A stretch of 64,000 nt of DNA from Sinorhizobium mexicanum. GTDB taxonomy: Bacteria; Pseudomonadota; Alphaproteobacteria; Rhizobiales; Rhizobiaceae. Shown in pieces: positions 54,741 to 63,892 of the stretch (the first letter of the stretch is position 1; every line of letters starts with the position of its first letter). The stretch covers positions 1,699,501 to 1,763,500 of the forward strand of contig NZ_CP041238.1 of NCBI RefSeq assembly GCF_013488225.1, given 5' to 3'. Under the pieces are notes generated by a model. The model ran no database searches, was not told the origin of the DNA, and worked only from the letters and a program-made list of their open reading frames with translations. A program made the position numbers and the translations under genes.

Positions 54741-56585
54741 ATGCAATCGCAAACCGAAATCGTGATCCCTGTTGAAGGCGGAACTGGTGCGGCGTACCCT
54801 CGCAAAATGCGGGAGGACGACGAACCAACCAGTGTATCTGCCGGACCGCAAAGGAAGCTGGCAGTTATCCTTGCGGCTGACGTCGCGGGCTACAGCCGCT
54901 TGATGGAGCGTGACGAGGAGGACACCCACGCGCGGCTGCAGGGACTATTGCGCGATGTGGTCCGCCCAGCGGTCGAAACACACAGGGGGCGCATCTTCAA
55001 GACCGCCGGGGACGGCTTCCTGGCGGAATTCGCGAGTCCAATCGAGGCGGTCCGCTGCGCCGTCGACCTCCAGCGAGTGACGGCCGAGCGGAACGAGGGT
55101 CTTGCCGAAGATCGCCGGCTGGCCTTCCGCATGGGCGTCAACCTCGGGGACGTGCTGGCTGACCGCGAGGACATTTTCGGAGACGGGGTCAATATCGCCG
55201 CGCGTTTGGAGGCCATAGCCGAACCCGGCGGGGTGCTCATAAGCCACAGCGTTCACGAACACGTCGATCGGAAGCTCCCGATCCACTTCGTCGATCAGGG
55301 CGAGTGTGTTCTGAAGAACATTGCCCGTCCCGTCCGGACTTTCCGGCTGGCCTGGGAAACGGGAGACTCCGTCTCATCCCAACGGGAGGACAACGGCCCG
55401 GCGGGCGTGCCGACGCTGCCGCAGGTGGCATCGATCGCCGTGCTGCCGTTCGCCACCCTGACCAGCGACGCGGAGCAGGGGTACTTCGCAGACGGCCTCG
55501 CGGAAGACCTGATCACCGATCTTTCCAAGGTCGAAGGCCTCCTGGTGATCGCCCGTCATTCGAGTTTCGCCTACAGGGATCGGCTGATGGATTTGCGCAT
55601 GATCGCCAGGGAACTGGGTGTCCGCTACCTCATCGAGGGAAGCGTGCGGAGGGCGGCGGCGCGGGTGAGGATCAACGCTCAGCTCATCGACGCGTCCAGT
55701 GCCAGCTGTCTTTGGGCCGAACGCCTGGACCGAGATGTCGCGGACATCTTCGCATTGCAGGACGAGGTCGTCGGCAAAGTGATCAATGCCCTTGCCCACG
55801 CCCTGCCGTCGACGAAACCTCTTCCGAAGCGCAGGGTGACCGATCTCGAGGCCTACGACCTTTTCGTTCGGGGACGAGCGCTCGCAACGCAATCGCTCCG
55901 GGAGACGAGGGCGGCCCGACCGCTCCTGGCTAAGGCCATTGAGATCGATCCGGGCTTTGCCGGCGCGCATGCCTGGCTCGCGATGAGTCACCATTTCGAT
56001 GCGCTCTATTACGGCCAGCCTACAGACAAACATCGCGCTGCCGCACGTGCTGCAGCCGAGACAGCCGTAGAGATCGATCCGGAAAACGCCGACGCGCACA
56101 TAGTGCTGGGCTATCTGCGCGCCTATGAGGGCGAGTTCGAAGCGGGAGTGGCCGAGTTCGAGCAGGGGCTTCGGCTCAATCCCAATCACTCTGCGGGTTG
56201 GGCCCACCTTGCCGACCTCCGGGTGTTTGAGGGGCGTGCGACTGAGGCGGTCGAGTGCGCCGAGAATAGTTTTCGCCTTAATCCCTATCCGCCGGGCGAC
56301 CACTACTCGTTCCTCGGCTGGGCCCAATATGCCGCTTGTCGGTACCAGGACGCTGCCGAAACGCTGCGCCATCCACAAGCGGGTGGACCTGGCTCAAAAC
56401 GCAATCTCGCCGCGGCTCTCGCGCAACTCGGGCGTACCGCGGAAGCCCACGAGGTAGGGAGGGGATTCCTCTCGGAATTTCCGAATTTTTCGGCTCGGCA
56501 GTGGGGAAGGACGCAGCCGTTCCGCGATGATGCGGACCGCCAGCATTTCATCAATGGCTACATCAAGGCAGGTCTGCCGGAATGA
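54741..56585 (+). CDS. Adenylate cyclase/TolB-like/TPR protein, 614 aa
   Basis: Class III nucleotide cyclase fused to a TolB-N-like domain and tetratricopeptide repeats. Cyclase (residues ~38-215): metal Asp in ILAADVAGYSRLMERDE and in GRIFKTAGDGFLAEFAS (with substrate Lys), and the Asn/Arg pair in FGDGVNIAARLEAIAEP. TolB-like part: IAVLPFATLTSDAEQGYFAD, GLAEDLITDLSKV, VRYLIEGSVRRAAARVRINA. TPRs fill the C-terminal ~230 residues (AIEIDPGFAGAHAWLAM, GLRLNPNHSAGWAHLAD). No membrane segment. Start uncertain: ATG 54741 or ATG 54807. Rhizobia carry many such proteins. cAMP as product is inferred from the Lys/Asp pattern. Confidence 0.88.
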   Translation: MQSQTEIVIPVEGGTGAAYPRKMREDDEPTSVSAGPQRKLAVILAADVAGYSRLMERDEEDTHARLQGLLRDVVRPAVETHRGRIFKTAGDGFLAEFASPIEAVRCAVDLQRVTAERNEGLAEDRRLAFRMGVNLGDVLADREDIFGDGVNIAARLEAIAEPGGVLISHSVHEHVDRKLPIHFVDQGECVLKNIARPVRTFRLAWETGDSVSSQREDNGPAGVPTLPQVASIAVLPFATLTSDAEQGYFADGLAEDLITDLSKVEGLLVIARHSSFAYRDRLMDLRMIARELGVRYLIEGSVRRAAARVRINAQLIDASSASCLWAERLDRDVADIFALQDEVVGKVINALAHALPSTKPLPKRRVTDLEAYDLFVRGRALATQSLRETRAARPLLAKAIEIDPGFAGAHAWLAMSHHFDALYYGQPTDKHRAAARAAAETAVEIDPENADAHIVLGYLRAYEGEFEAGVAEFEQGLRLNPNHSAGWAHLADLRVFEGRATEAVECAENSFRLNPYPPGDHYSFLGWAQYAACRYQDAAETLRHPQAGGPGSKRNLAAALAQLGRTAEAHEVGRGFLSEFPNFSARQWGRTQPFRDDADRQHFINGYIKAGLPE

Positions 56586-56943
56586 GCTATTGGTCCGAGG
56601 GCCGGACCTTGTCGGCACCTATCCCGGCGTGAAGGTCGCGTCTGGCGACCATTTCCGGTACCCCTAGTCAGAACTCCATTGAGCAAGGATCAAGACATCG
56701 AACCGGATACCTACGCCTTCGATGTGGGACAGACCCGGATGAGGCTTAGAAGTTTTGGCGGCATCTACCGCCGGAGCGTAGCTCGCGGTTCTAAACGGCT
56801 ACGGGATCGGAATTGGCCGCTTAGCTTGGCTGGCTCCCGACGCGCCTTCGAAGACTTCTTTTCGTTGCTACCAACGACGCTGACCTCAAGCCTCGATTGT
56901 GCTACTTTAGTACTGCATTAAATAGCGGTCCGAGGGGGAAGCC
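56586..56943. other. Spacer between the two cyclase genes
   Basis: About 360 bases. An 80-codon frame at 56679-56921 is open but has no recognised homology and is not annotated as a gene. AGGGGGAAG before ATG 56944 is the ribosome site of the next gene. Confidence 0.4.
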
Positions 56944-58878
56944 ATGGATCGTAAGCTTGCCGCTATCCTGGCCGCCGATGTCGTCGGCTACTCAAGGCAC
57001 ATGGAACGGGACGAACAGGGGACGTACGAGAGGCTCGTCGTCAGCCGGAAGGAATTGTTCGAACCCGAGGTCGCCCGTCACCACGGGCGAATTTTCAAGC
57101 TCATGGGCGACGGCCTTTTGGCCGAGTTCTCGAGTGTCGTCGATGCTGTAGAGTGCGCGGTTGCCCGGCAGCGGGGACTGGCCGAACGCAATGCCGGCGT
57201 GTCCGCTGAGGATAGGATAGAAGTCCGCATCGGCATCAATCTCGGCGAGGTGATCGTCGAAGGGGACGACCGTTACGGAGAGGGCGTCAATATCGCCACG
57301 CGACTTGAACAAGTCGCCGAACCAGGCACCGTCTATGTGTCGGAAAAGGTCGCGCGGGAAGTTGAAAGAAAGCTGGCGTTCGGCTTCGAGCGGATGGGTT
57401 CACAACACGTCAAGAATATCAGCGAGCCTGTCACGCTCTATCGGGTCAAGCTTGACGGCCTCCCGAAATCTCGCATTAGACCGACCGGCTGGTTGGCGAG
57501 GCACCGCTGGATCGGGCCCGCCGCGGCCGCGGCGCTGGCGGCTGTAATTGCCGGAGTTGCCGCCCTCGGCATCCCCGCCAGGTTCCAGCAACCTCGCCTC
57601 ATCAGCGATGACAGACCTTCGCTTGCCGTGCTCCCGTTCGATAATCTTGGCGGGGACGCGAAGTGGGACCGCATCGCCGACGGATTGACCGAAGATATCA
57701 TCACGGACCTCTCTCACACGCGCGATCTCGTCGTTGTCGCTCGCACGTCGACTGAACGCTACAAGGGCATGGATGTCGATGCGCAAAAGGTCGGTAGGGA
57801 ACTTGGAGTAAGGTACCTTCTGGAAGGCAGTCTACAGGCGGACGGCGACGAACTGCGGATTACCTCTCAGTTGATTGACGCCATCACGGGTGGCCACATC
57901 TGGTCACAGCGGTTCGACAGACACGCAGAGGACATCTTCAAGGTGCAGACCGAGGTGACCGGCAGCATAGCCACGAGGCTAGCCGGCTACTCTGGCCAAC
58001 TGGCCGGGGCCGAGCTTGAGATCATCAGGAGAAAACCACCCGGCAATCTAAACGCTTACGAGACCTACCTGCTCGGAGTGCAGGCAAAGCATCAGGTCAC
58101 GAGGGACAGCCTTGCAGAGGCCGAGAGATTGTTCAAGAAGGCCCTCGAACTTGATCCCAATATGGCGAGAGCCTACGTAGCACTTACCTATGTCTACAGT
58201 TACATGCTCGACTTAGGCATCGCGCCACCCGAGGAGCTCCTGCCGAAGCAGCGCGATGCTGCGCAACGGGCCGTGACACTCGACCCAAGTGACGGCGAGA
58301 CGCACTTAGCCATGGGAGCGTCGCACTCATTTAGCGGGGAACCCGAATTGGCCCTGGCCGAGTTTACCAAGGCCGAGCAACTAGCCCCAAACAATGCAGA
58401 CATCCTAATTCTTATAGCCTGGTATCTGCCGGCCTTGGGCGAATCGGAGAAAGCGGTAGGACTTGCTGACCGCGCTGTTCTGCTTAATCCCCTACATCCA
58501 GATTGGTACACGCAGGGGCTTGCGAATGTTTATTTCTTCGGAAGGCAGTTCGAGAAATCCGCCAAACACGCGAGGTTGGTCCCATCGCCCTTTGCACTGG
58601 ATAGAGCCTTCGAAGCCATGGCGCTGGCTTACCTCGGCAAGCAGAACGAGGCCTCCAAGGCGGCCTCGCAAGTCAAAGAGCTGGGACCGGATTGGAATGC
58701 AGAACAATATCTGAGTAACATCGGAGGCTATCCCGAACCCGAGGCCGAACTGTTCGTCGAGGGCGCACGGAGGGCAGGGCTGCCAGCCTGCGTTCACAAT
58801 GACGCAGCGGCCAAGCAGCCGAATTTTATCCACGTGAAGTCGTGCGATACAGAGCGCACCAAGGCCGCTTCCGGCTAA
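56944..58878 (+). CDS. Membrane-anchored adenylate cyclase/TolB/TPR protein, 644 aa
   Basis: Paralogue of the preceding gene. Cyclase (residues ~1-175): ILAADVVGYSRHMERDEQGT, GRIFKLMGDGLLAEFSSVVD (Lys, Asp), YGEGVNIATRLEQVAEPG. A membrane helix (PAAAAALAAVIAGVAALGI) around residue 195-215 separates it from a TolB-like part (LAVLPFDNLGGDAKWDRIAD, GLTEDIITDLSHTRDLVVVA) and TPRs (ALELDPNMARAYVALTYVYS). Unlike its neighbour it has a membrane segment between sensor and cyclase. AGGGGGAAG precedes ATG 56944. Likely cAMP-producing. Confidence 0.9.
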   Translation: MDRKLAAILAADVVGYSRHMERDEQGTYERLVVSRKELFEPEVARHHGRIFKLMGDGLLAEFSSVVDAVECAVARQRGLAERNAGVSAEDRIEVRIGINLGEVIVEGDDRYGEGVNIATRLEQVAEPGTVYVSEKVAREVERKLAFGFERMGSQHVKNISEPVTLYRVKLDGLPKSRIRPTGWLARHRWIGPAAAAALAAVIAGVAALGIPARFQQPRLISDDRPSLAVLPFDNLGGDAKWDRIADGLTEDIITDLSHTRDLVVVARTSTERYKGMDVDAQKVGRELGVRYLLEGSLQADGDELRITSQLIDAITGGHIWSQRFDRHAEDIFKVQTEVTGSIATRLAGYSGQLAGAELEIIRRKPPGNLNAYETYLLGVQAKHQVTRDSLAEAERLFKKALELDPNMARAYVALTYVYSYMLDLGIAPPEELLPKQRDAAQRAVTLDPSDGETHLAMGASHSFSGEPELALAEFTKAEQLAPNNADILILIAWYLPALGESEKAVGLADRAVLLNPLHPDWYTQGLANVYFFGRQFEKSAKHARLVPSPFALDRAFEAMALAYLGKQNEASKAASQVKELGPDWNAEQYLSNIGGYPEPEAELFVEGARRAGLPACVHNDAAAKQPNFIHVKSCDTERTKAASG

Positions 58879-58920
58879 GTCGGGTTGTCCTCAACGCAAG
58901 GCTTAACAGAGGAACTCTGA

Positions 58921-59172
58921 GTGGCCACAGGGGAGACAATCGTCATCGGTGCAGGCGCAGCGGGGCTGGCGTGCTGCAAGGAGTTCCGAGGCGATTGCCT
59001 ACGGATTCCCGGTGAGACCGTAATGAAGGGACGTCACCGGTTCTCGGTCATGTTGCGTCCAGGCGATGATCATCTCGTTACGAGAACCCACATTTTCCTG
59101 ATCCCGTATGGAGATGAAATTCCATTATGGGATGGCGATTTTCATATATGTCTTCACCCTACCGCCACTTAA
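58921..59172 (+). pseudogene. FAD/NAD-binding protein N-terminal remnant
   Basis: The start IVIGAGAAGLACCKEF is a dinucleotide-binding GxGxxG motif at the usual N-terminal position. After ~21 residues the sequence no longer resembles an oxidoreductase and the frame ends at 83 codons. A truncated fragment joined to unrelated DNA is most likely. Confidence 0.45.
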
Positions 59173-59433
59173 TGCTGGTCGCCGCTCAAGTGGAAAGTCG
59201 CGCCCCCGCGTTGCCACTAACGTCAGCATATCGAGGTCGTAGCTCCACGTGCACTGGCGAAAAGACCTCATCCTGTCGCGATTGCCGTACCCACAGCGCG
59301 CCTTGCGCTGCCATCCAAGGCTGAATGCTTATTGTTTCGACAACGGGGATGAGATTGTGTAGGAACATTGCAAGAACACGTGTCGATGTCCGAATCCCCC
59401 AGAATTGGGGATGCGACCAAAGGAGATCTTCTC
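59173..59433. other. Non-coding stretch
   Basis: About 260 bases; nothing supported except the AAAGGAG ribosome site at 59419-59425 for the next gene. Confidence 0.35.
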
Positions 59434-59598
59434 TTGAGCGACGAACAAGGTGCAGACAGGCACAAGGACAAGGCTCTTTACGAACACTACTGCGATCACT
59501 CTGACTGCACGAAATGGGGCGGCTTGGGCTTCGCTGCCGGCAAGGACGAGCCGCGCTGGTTCTGTTTCGAGCACCGGCCAGAGTGGAAGGGACGTTGA
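59434..59598 (+). CDS. Small Cys/His-rich conserved protein, 54 aa
   Basis: TTG 59434 is 8 bases after a strong AAAGGAG, which decides the start. The product reads LYEHYCDHSDCTKWGGLGFA ... RWFCFEHRPEWKGR, with C-x2-H-x2-C ... C-x2-H pattern suggesting one zinc. Such proteins are common in rhizobia; function unknown. A longer frame from 59368 has no ribosome site. Confidence 0.65.
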   Translation: MSDEQGADRHKDKALYEHYCDHSDCTKWGGLGFAAGKDEPRWFCFEHRPEWKGR

Positions 59599-59644
59599 CG
59601 CCAGCAGTAGCCCCGATACCTTTGTCCGCGATGGAGGAAAGCTG

Positions 59645-59944
59645 ATGTGCGGACGTGCCGGCATCTGGGAAACCTGGCGAAACCCGGAGACCGACGAAGA
59701 TATCCGCACCTTCTGCGTGGTCACCTGCACGCCGAACGAGATGATGGCTGCAATCCACGACCGAATGCCGGTCATCCTGTATCGGGAGGACTACGAACGC
59801 TGGCTGTCGATCGAGCCGGACCCATTTGACCTGATGAAGCCGTTCCCGGCCGAACTGATGATGATGTGGAGAATCGGCAGAAAGGTCGGCTCGCCGAAGA
59901 ACGACACAGCAGACATTCTCGATCCGATTGAGCCCGCCTTTTGA
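59645..59944 (+). pseudogene. SRAP (HMCES/YedK-type) gene with internal deletion
   Basis: SRAP proteins crosslink abasic sites in ssDNA through Cys2. The product starts MCGR, the invariant SRAP N-terminus, but jumps straight to AGIWETWRNP, which normally lies over 100 residues later. From there the family C-terminus is intact (TFCVVTCTPNEMMAAIHDRM, PVIL, the final Trp/Pro region). The Asn and Arg residues of the deleted part are missing. The 99-codon frame is still open behind a GGAGGAAAG site. Activity is doubtful; the deletion is in frame. Confidence 0.75.
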
Positions 59945-59957
59945 AAGCGCTGTTTGG

Positions 59958-60101
59958 ATGAAGCAATTCATTATCGACTGCACCGGAATGGCGACAGAGG
60001 CTGATTTTTGGCATCGGTACCTAACCGAGACTGGGCACGTTCGCCTTGTGAAAACGCGGGTGAACGTGCGCTATGCTCCCGCCTTGGAAGATCCGGGCTA
60101 G
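59958..60101 (+). pseudogene. Barstar-like N-terminal stub, 47 aa
   Basis: KQFIIDCTGMATEADFWHRYL resembles the start of barstar-family RNase inhibitors (IDG ... TEADFW). The usual continuation (GRNLDALWDAL) is missing; the frame ends at LEDPG. It begins 13 bases after the SRAP frame. Assignment is tentative. Confidence 0.35.
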
Positions 60102-60190
60102 TCACACTTGTATCTTCTGCGGGCGTCCCGGAACGTGGGCCTGACCCCGCTGCCTGCCACGCGGCCTGATGGAAGACGGCGAATGAGGAC

Positions 60191-60730
60191 CTATCTCGTC
60201 GTCGTCCGTTCCGAAAACGAGTTCTTATAGCGCTCGCCGTTTGCGACGTAGTGCTTGGCAGCGGAACGATTCCGCTGGACCTCCTCGTCGGTAAGAGGCC
60301 GGCCCATCCGGGCAGGGCTGCCGAGGATCAAGGCGTTGTCCGGAAACGTCTTTCCTTCGGTAACCAGCGCGCCAGCTCCGACAATGGAGTTCGCACCAAT
60401 GCGAGCGCCGTTGAGAATGATGGCTCCCATGCCGACCAGGGTGTTTTCCCCGATTACACATCCGTGAACTAGCGCCCGGTGTCCGATGGTGCAGCCTCGG
60501 CCGATCACCACCGGGAAGCCCGGATCTGCGTGCATCACCGCCTGGTCCTGGATATTCGTACCACTTCCGATCGTTACCTTTTCTACGTCTGCGCGGACCA
60601 CGGCCCCAAACCACACGGTCACGTCCCTCCCGAGCGAGATGTCGCCGACGAGGATGGCGTTGGCTGCCACCCATCCCGTGTGGCTATCCTCGAAATTCGG
60701 GGCTTGGTCGCCGAGCTCGTAGACCGACAT
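60191..60730 (-). CDS. Gamma-carbonic-anhydrase-like hexapeptide protein, 179 aa
   Basis: Left-handed beta-helix protein of the gamma carbonic anhydrase/YrdA/PaaY family. Hexapeptide repeats (ILVGDISLGRDVTVWFGAVV, IGSGTNIQDQAVMHADPGFP, VVIGRGCTIGHRALVHGCVI) contain the metal His residues (MHAD, IGHRALVHGC). GGGAGGACG precedes ATG 60730, so the frame to 60751 is not used. Divergent from the aminotransferase operon; may have a role in that pathway (PaaY-like thioesterase activity is an alternative). Confidence 0.88.
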   Translation of the reverse strand: MSVYELGDQAPNFEDSHTGWVAANAILVGDISLGRDVTVWFGAVVRADVEKVTIGSGTNIQDQAVMHADPGFPVVIGRGCTIGHRALVHGCVIGENTLVGMGAIILNGARIGANSIVGAGALVTEGKTFPDNALILGSPARMGRPLTDEEVQRNRSAAKHYVANGERYKNSFSERTTTR

Positions 60731-60862
60731 TGAAGCGTCCTCCCATTGCATTCAGCAAACTTATCGGAATTCAATTTATACCTTGCAGAATAATTTGAGC
60801 GTGGCAAGTTTGTGGCGGGCCGGTCCCGCACAACGACCTGTCCACGTGAGCGTCCAAGAGTG

Positions 60863-60911
60863 TTGACATTCTACCAGTTGTCATTCTAGCATTACAACTG
60901 TAGTACAGTTC
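60863..60911 (+). promoter_or_regulatory. Promoter and probable operator of the catabolic operon
   Basis: TTGACA (60863-60868) with TAGCAT (60887-60892) at 18-base spacing is a candidate promoter. Over it lie direct repeats CATTCTA (60867-60873 and 60882-60888, 15-base period) and an inverted repeat AGTTGT (60876-60881) / ACAACT (60894-60899), then CTGTAGTACAG. Such tight repeats suggest a dedicated regulator, which is not in the window. Confidence 0.5.
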
Positions 60912-60927
60912 TAACGATAGGCCCACG

Positions 60928-62304
60928 ATGTTCAATGATCTCGCAGCGCTCGATAAGCGTCATCTGATCCACCCTGTGGTGCCCTGGCGGGCGCACGAAA
61001 AGCGCGGTGTCACGATTCTAAAATCCGGGAAGGGTGCATACGTCACGGACGCCGACGGGAACACGCTGATCGACGGGTTCTCTGGCCTGTGGTGCGTCAA
61101 CGCCGGGTACGGCCAGCAGACGATTGTTGACGCTGTGAAGCGTCAGCTGGAAGAGATGGCTTATGCCACGAACTACTTTCACTACGGTAACGAGAATGCA
61201 GTTAGACTTGCCGCGCGCCTAGCCGAACTTGCGCCCGGCGACCTTAATCGCGTCTTCTTCACGCTCGGCGGATCCGATGCGATCGACTCTGCCATCCGGA
61301 TGATCCGCTATTATTACAACGTCACCGGGCGGCCGGCCAAAAAGCACATGATCGCGCTCCAGCGGGGCTTCCACGGATCATCGAGTCTCGGATCCGGTCT
61401 CACCGCCCTCAAGAACTTCCACGACGACTTCGACTCTCCCGCTCCTTGGCAGCATCACATCGCTTCGCCCTATCCCTACCGGAACCCTGTTGGCCAAGAC
61501 CCGCAGGCAATCATAGCCGCGTCCGTACAGGCGCTGAAGGATAAGGTCGCGGAGATCGGAGCGGACAATGTCGCTGCTATCTTCGCGGAGCCTGTCCAGG
61601 GTTCGGGCGGTGTACTTGTTCCTCCCGACGGGTGGTTCAAGGCGATGCGCGAGGCAGCGCGTGAGCTCGACATCCTTTTCGTCGCAGACGAGGTGATCAC
61701 GGGCTTCGGTCGGACAGGCCCGATGTTCGGTAGCGAATACGACGGCGTTGTCCCCGACATGATGACGATTGCGAAGGGCTTGACTTCTGCCTATCAGCCG
61801 ATGGGCGCTCTCATGATGAGCGATGCGCTCTACGCGGCCATCGCCGATAGCAGTCCCGAAGCGCGCGCCATTGGCCACGGTTTCACATATTCCGGGCATC
61901 CAGCCAGCGCGGCCGCCGGACTTGAGGCGATCCGGCTTTATACCGAAGGTGGGCTGCTTGAGAACGGGCAGAAGATCGCGCCCCGCTTCGCAGGGGGCCT
62001 GCAGTCTCTCTACGATCACCCGTTAGTGGGTGACGTCCGGGTGCGGGGTCTTCTCGCTGCGGTCGAGCTTGTGACCGACAAGGAATGCAAAACCAAGCCG
62101 GATGCTGGGCTGAACATCAGCCATCATCTCGCGCGCCTCTCCTACGAAAAGCGCGTGATCTTCCGCGCGTTCTCCGACGATATCGCAGGCTTCGCCCCGC
62201 CGCTCTGCTGCAGCGAAGACGATATCGACATCATCGTCAGCCGTTTCCGCGAGGTGCTCGACGAACTTCTCCTAGTCAACGAAATCCGGACGGCGGCGGC
62301 ATGA
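60928..62304 (+). CDS. Class III aminotransferase, 458 aa
   Basis: PLP enzyme of the omega-amino-acid:pyruvate / putrescine aminotransferase group. LIDGFSGLWCVNAGYGQQTI, the LGGSDAIDSAIRMIRYYY segment, FVADEVITGFGRTGPMFGSE and the PLP lysine in MMTIAKGLTSAYQPMGALM are characteristic. Substrate is not fixed by sequence; the downstream dehydrogenase suggests an omega-amino acid such as GABA, beta-alanine or a diamine product. Stop overlaps the next start (ATGA). Confidence 0.9.
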   Translation: MFNDLAALDKRHLIHPVVPWRAHEKRGVTILKSGKGAYVTDADGNTLIDGFSGLWCVNAGYGQQTIVDAVKRQLEEMAYATNYFHYGNENAVRLAARLAELAPGDLNRVFFTLGGSDAIDSAIRMIRYYYNVTGRPAKKHMIALQRGFHGSSSLGSGLTALKNFHDDFDSPAPWQHHIASPYPYRNPVGQDPQAIIAASVQALKDKVAEIGADNVAAIFAEPVQGSGGVLVPPDGWFKAMREAARELDILFVADEVITGFGRTGPMFGSEYDGVVPDMMTIAKGLTSAYQPMGALMMSDALYAAIADSSPEARAIGHGFTYSGHPASAAAGLEAIRLYTEGGLLENGQKIAPRFAGGLQSLYDHPLVGDVRVRGLLAAVELVTDKECKTKPDAGLNISHHLARLSYEKRVIFRAFSDDIAGFAPPLCCSEDDIDIIVSRFREVLDELLLVNEIRTAAA

Positions 62305-63809
62305 ACACCAACATCAAACCCGCAAGCGTAGCCATGACTTCCCTGCGTCAGAGGCTTCGCGATCCTTCGCTCTTCATCGAAAAGGGCTGTCTCGCCGGAA
62401 GTTGGGTCGATGCCGACGACGGTTCCACGATCGCCGTTTACGATCCGGCGACCGGGCTAGAGATTGGCACGGTCCCCTCGATGGGTGCAGTCGAGGCGGA
62501 CCGTGCCGTGAAATCCGCCGACGCTGCGTTCCGCGCTTGGGCCAGTGAAACTGCCCTTGTTCGCGCCCGGGTCATGGAGAAGTGGTTCGACCTGGTCGTC
62601 GAGAACGCCGAAGACCTCGCCACCATCATCACGATTGAGCAGGGCAAACCTATCACGGAATCCCGGACGGAGATCAGCTACGGCTCCGGTTTCATCAAGT
62701 GGTTCTCTGAGGAAGCCCGCCGGACATACGGGCAAGTGATCCCTGCCAACGAGAGGGACAGACGCATCATCGCGGTCAAGCAGCCCGTTGGGGTCTCAGC
62801 CGCGATAACACCGTGGAACTTCCCGGTGGCGATGATCACTCGCAAATGCGCGCCGGCGATCGCGGCCGGATGCCCGGTCATCGTTAAGCCTTCCGAATTC
62901 ACACCCTATTCCGCGCTGGCGCTCGCGTTGCTGGCACAGCGCGCCGGCGTTCCCGACGGCATCATCAGCGTTCTCACGGGACCGCCGGAAGGGATCGGCC
63001 GTGTGCTTACCGGAAATCCGGCTGTCCGGAAGGTCTCGTTCACCGGCTCGACGCGGGTCGGCAAGCTTCTGATGAGGCAGAGCTCGGATACCGTGAAGAG
63101 AGTGAGCTTCGAACTCGGTGGCAATGCCCCGTTTCTGATCCTCGACGACGCGGACATCGATCTCGCGGTCGCCGGAGTGATCGCGAGCAAGTTCCGCAAC
63201 GCAGGGCAAACCTGCGTCTGCGCCAACCGTATCCTCGTTCAGGACGGGATCTACGACCGATTTGCCGACACACTGGCCGAAGCCGTCTCCGCCATGAAGG
63301 TAGGCAACGGTCTCGACGACGGTGTCGCAATCGGGCCCCTGATCAACGCCGCTGCTGTACAGAAGGTCAACCGCCATATCGAGGACGCGCTGTCGGAGGG
63401 TGCCGGAACGCTGCTCGGGGGCGTCTCGGCAGGCCGGGACCAGTTCTGCGGACCGACTATCCTCGTCGGAGCGACGCCGTCGATGCTGGTCGCGCGGGAG
63501 GAAACGTTTGGTCCCGTCGCCCCCTTGTTCCGCTTCAAAGAGATCGACGAGGCAATCGCGTTTGCCAACGACACGCCCTTCGGCCTGGCGGCGTACGCCT
63601 TCTCGGAGAGCATGCACCGCGCGCTCTATGTCGGCGAGCGCCTCGAATTCGGAATGATTGGCCTGAACAGCGGAAGCGTCTCGTCGGAGGTCGCTCCGTT
63701 CGGGGGAATGAAGGAGTCCGGGATCGGGCGCGAAGGCGCAAGCCAGGGGATGGACGAGTACCTCGAACTCAAGACCATGCACATCGGCGGCATGAGCCGC
63801 CCGGTCTAG
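62301..63809 (+). CDS. gabD: NAD(P)-dependent succinate-semialdehyde dehydrogenase, 502 aa
   Basis: Aldehyde dehydrogenase of the GabD group. NAD site SFTGSTRVGKLLM, the Glu general base in FELGGNAPFLILDDADIDLA and the nucleophile Cys in FRNAGQTCVCANRILV are present. ITPWNFPVAMITRKCAPAIA and FGGMKESGIGREG are GabD-like. ATG 62301 overlaps the aminotransferase stop. A frame open upstream to 62085 only reads the aminotransferase gene. Forms a semialdehyde-oxidation step after the aminotransferase. Confidence 0.92.
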   Translation: MNTNIKPASVAMTSLRQRLRDPSLFIEKGCLAGSWVDADDGSTIAVYDPATGLEIGTVPSMGAVEADRAVKSADAAFRAWASETALVRARVMEKWFDLVVENAEDLATIITIEQGKPITESRTEISYGSGFIKWFSEEARRTYGQVIPANERDRRIIAVKQPVGVSAAITPWNFPVAMITRKCAPAIAAGCPVIVKPSEFTPYSALALALLAQRAGVPDGIISVLTGPPEGIGRVLTGNPAVRKVSFTGSTRVGKLLMRQSSDTVKRVSFELGGNAPFLILDDADIDLAVAGVIASKFRNAGQTCVCANRILVQDGIYDRFADTLAEAVSAMKVGNGLDDGVAIGPLINAAAVQKVNRHIEDALSEGAGTLLGGVSAGRDQFCGPTILVGATPSMLVAREETFGPVAPLFRFKEIDEAIAFANDTPFGLAAYAFSESMHRALYVGERLEFGMIGLNSGSVSSEVAPFGGMKESGIGREGASQGMDEYLELKTMHIGGMSRPV

Positions 63810-63892
63810 CGGAAACCGGGCGCGCGGCAGGTCGATCCTGTCGCGCGGTACGGTCATGCACACGACGAGAAGCGATAGGACGGAATTTCGCA

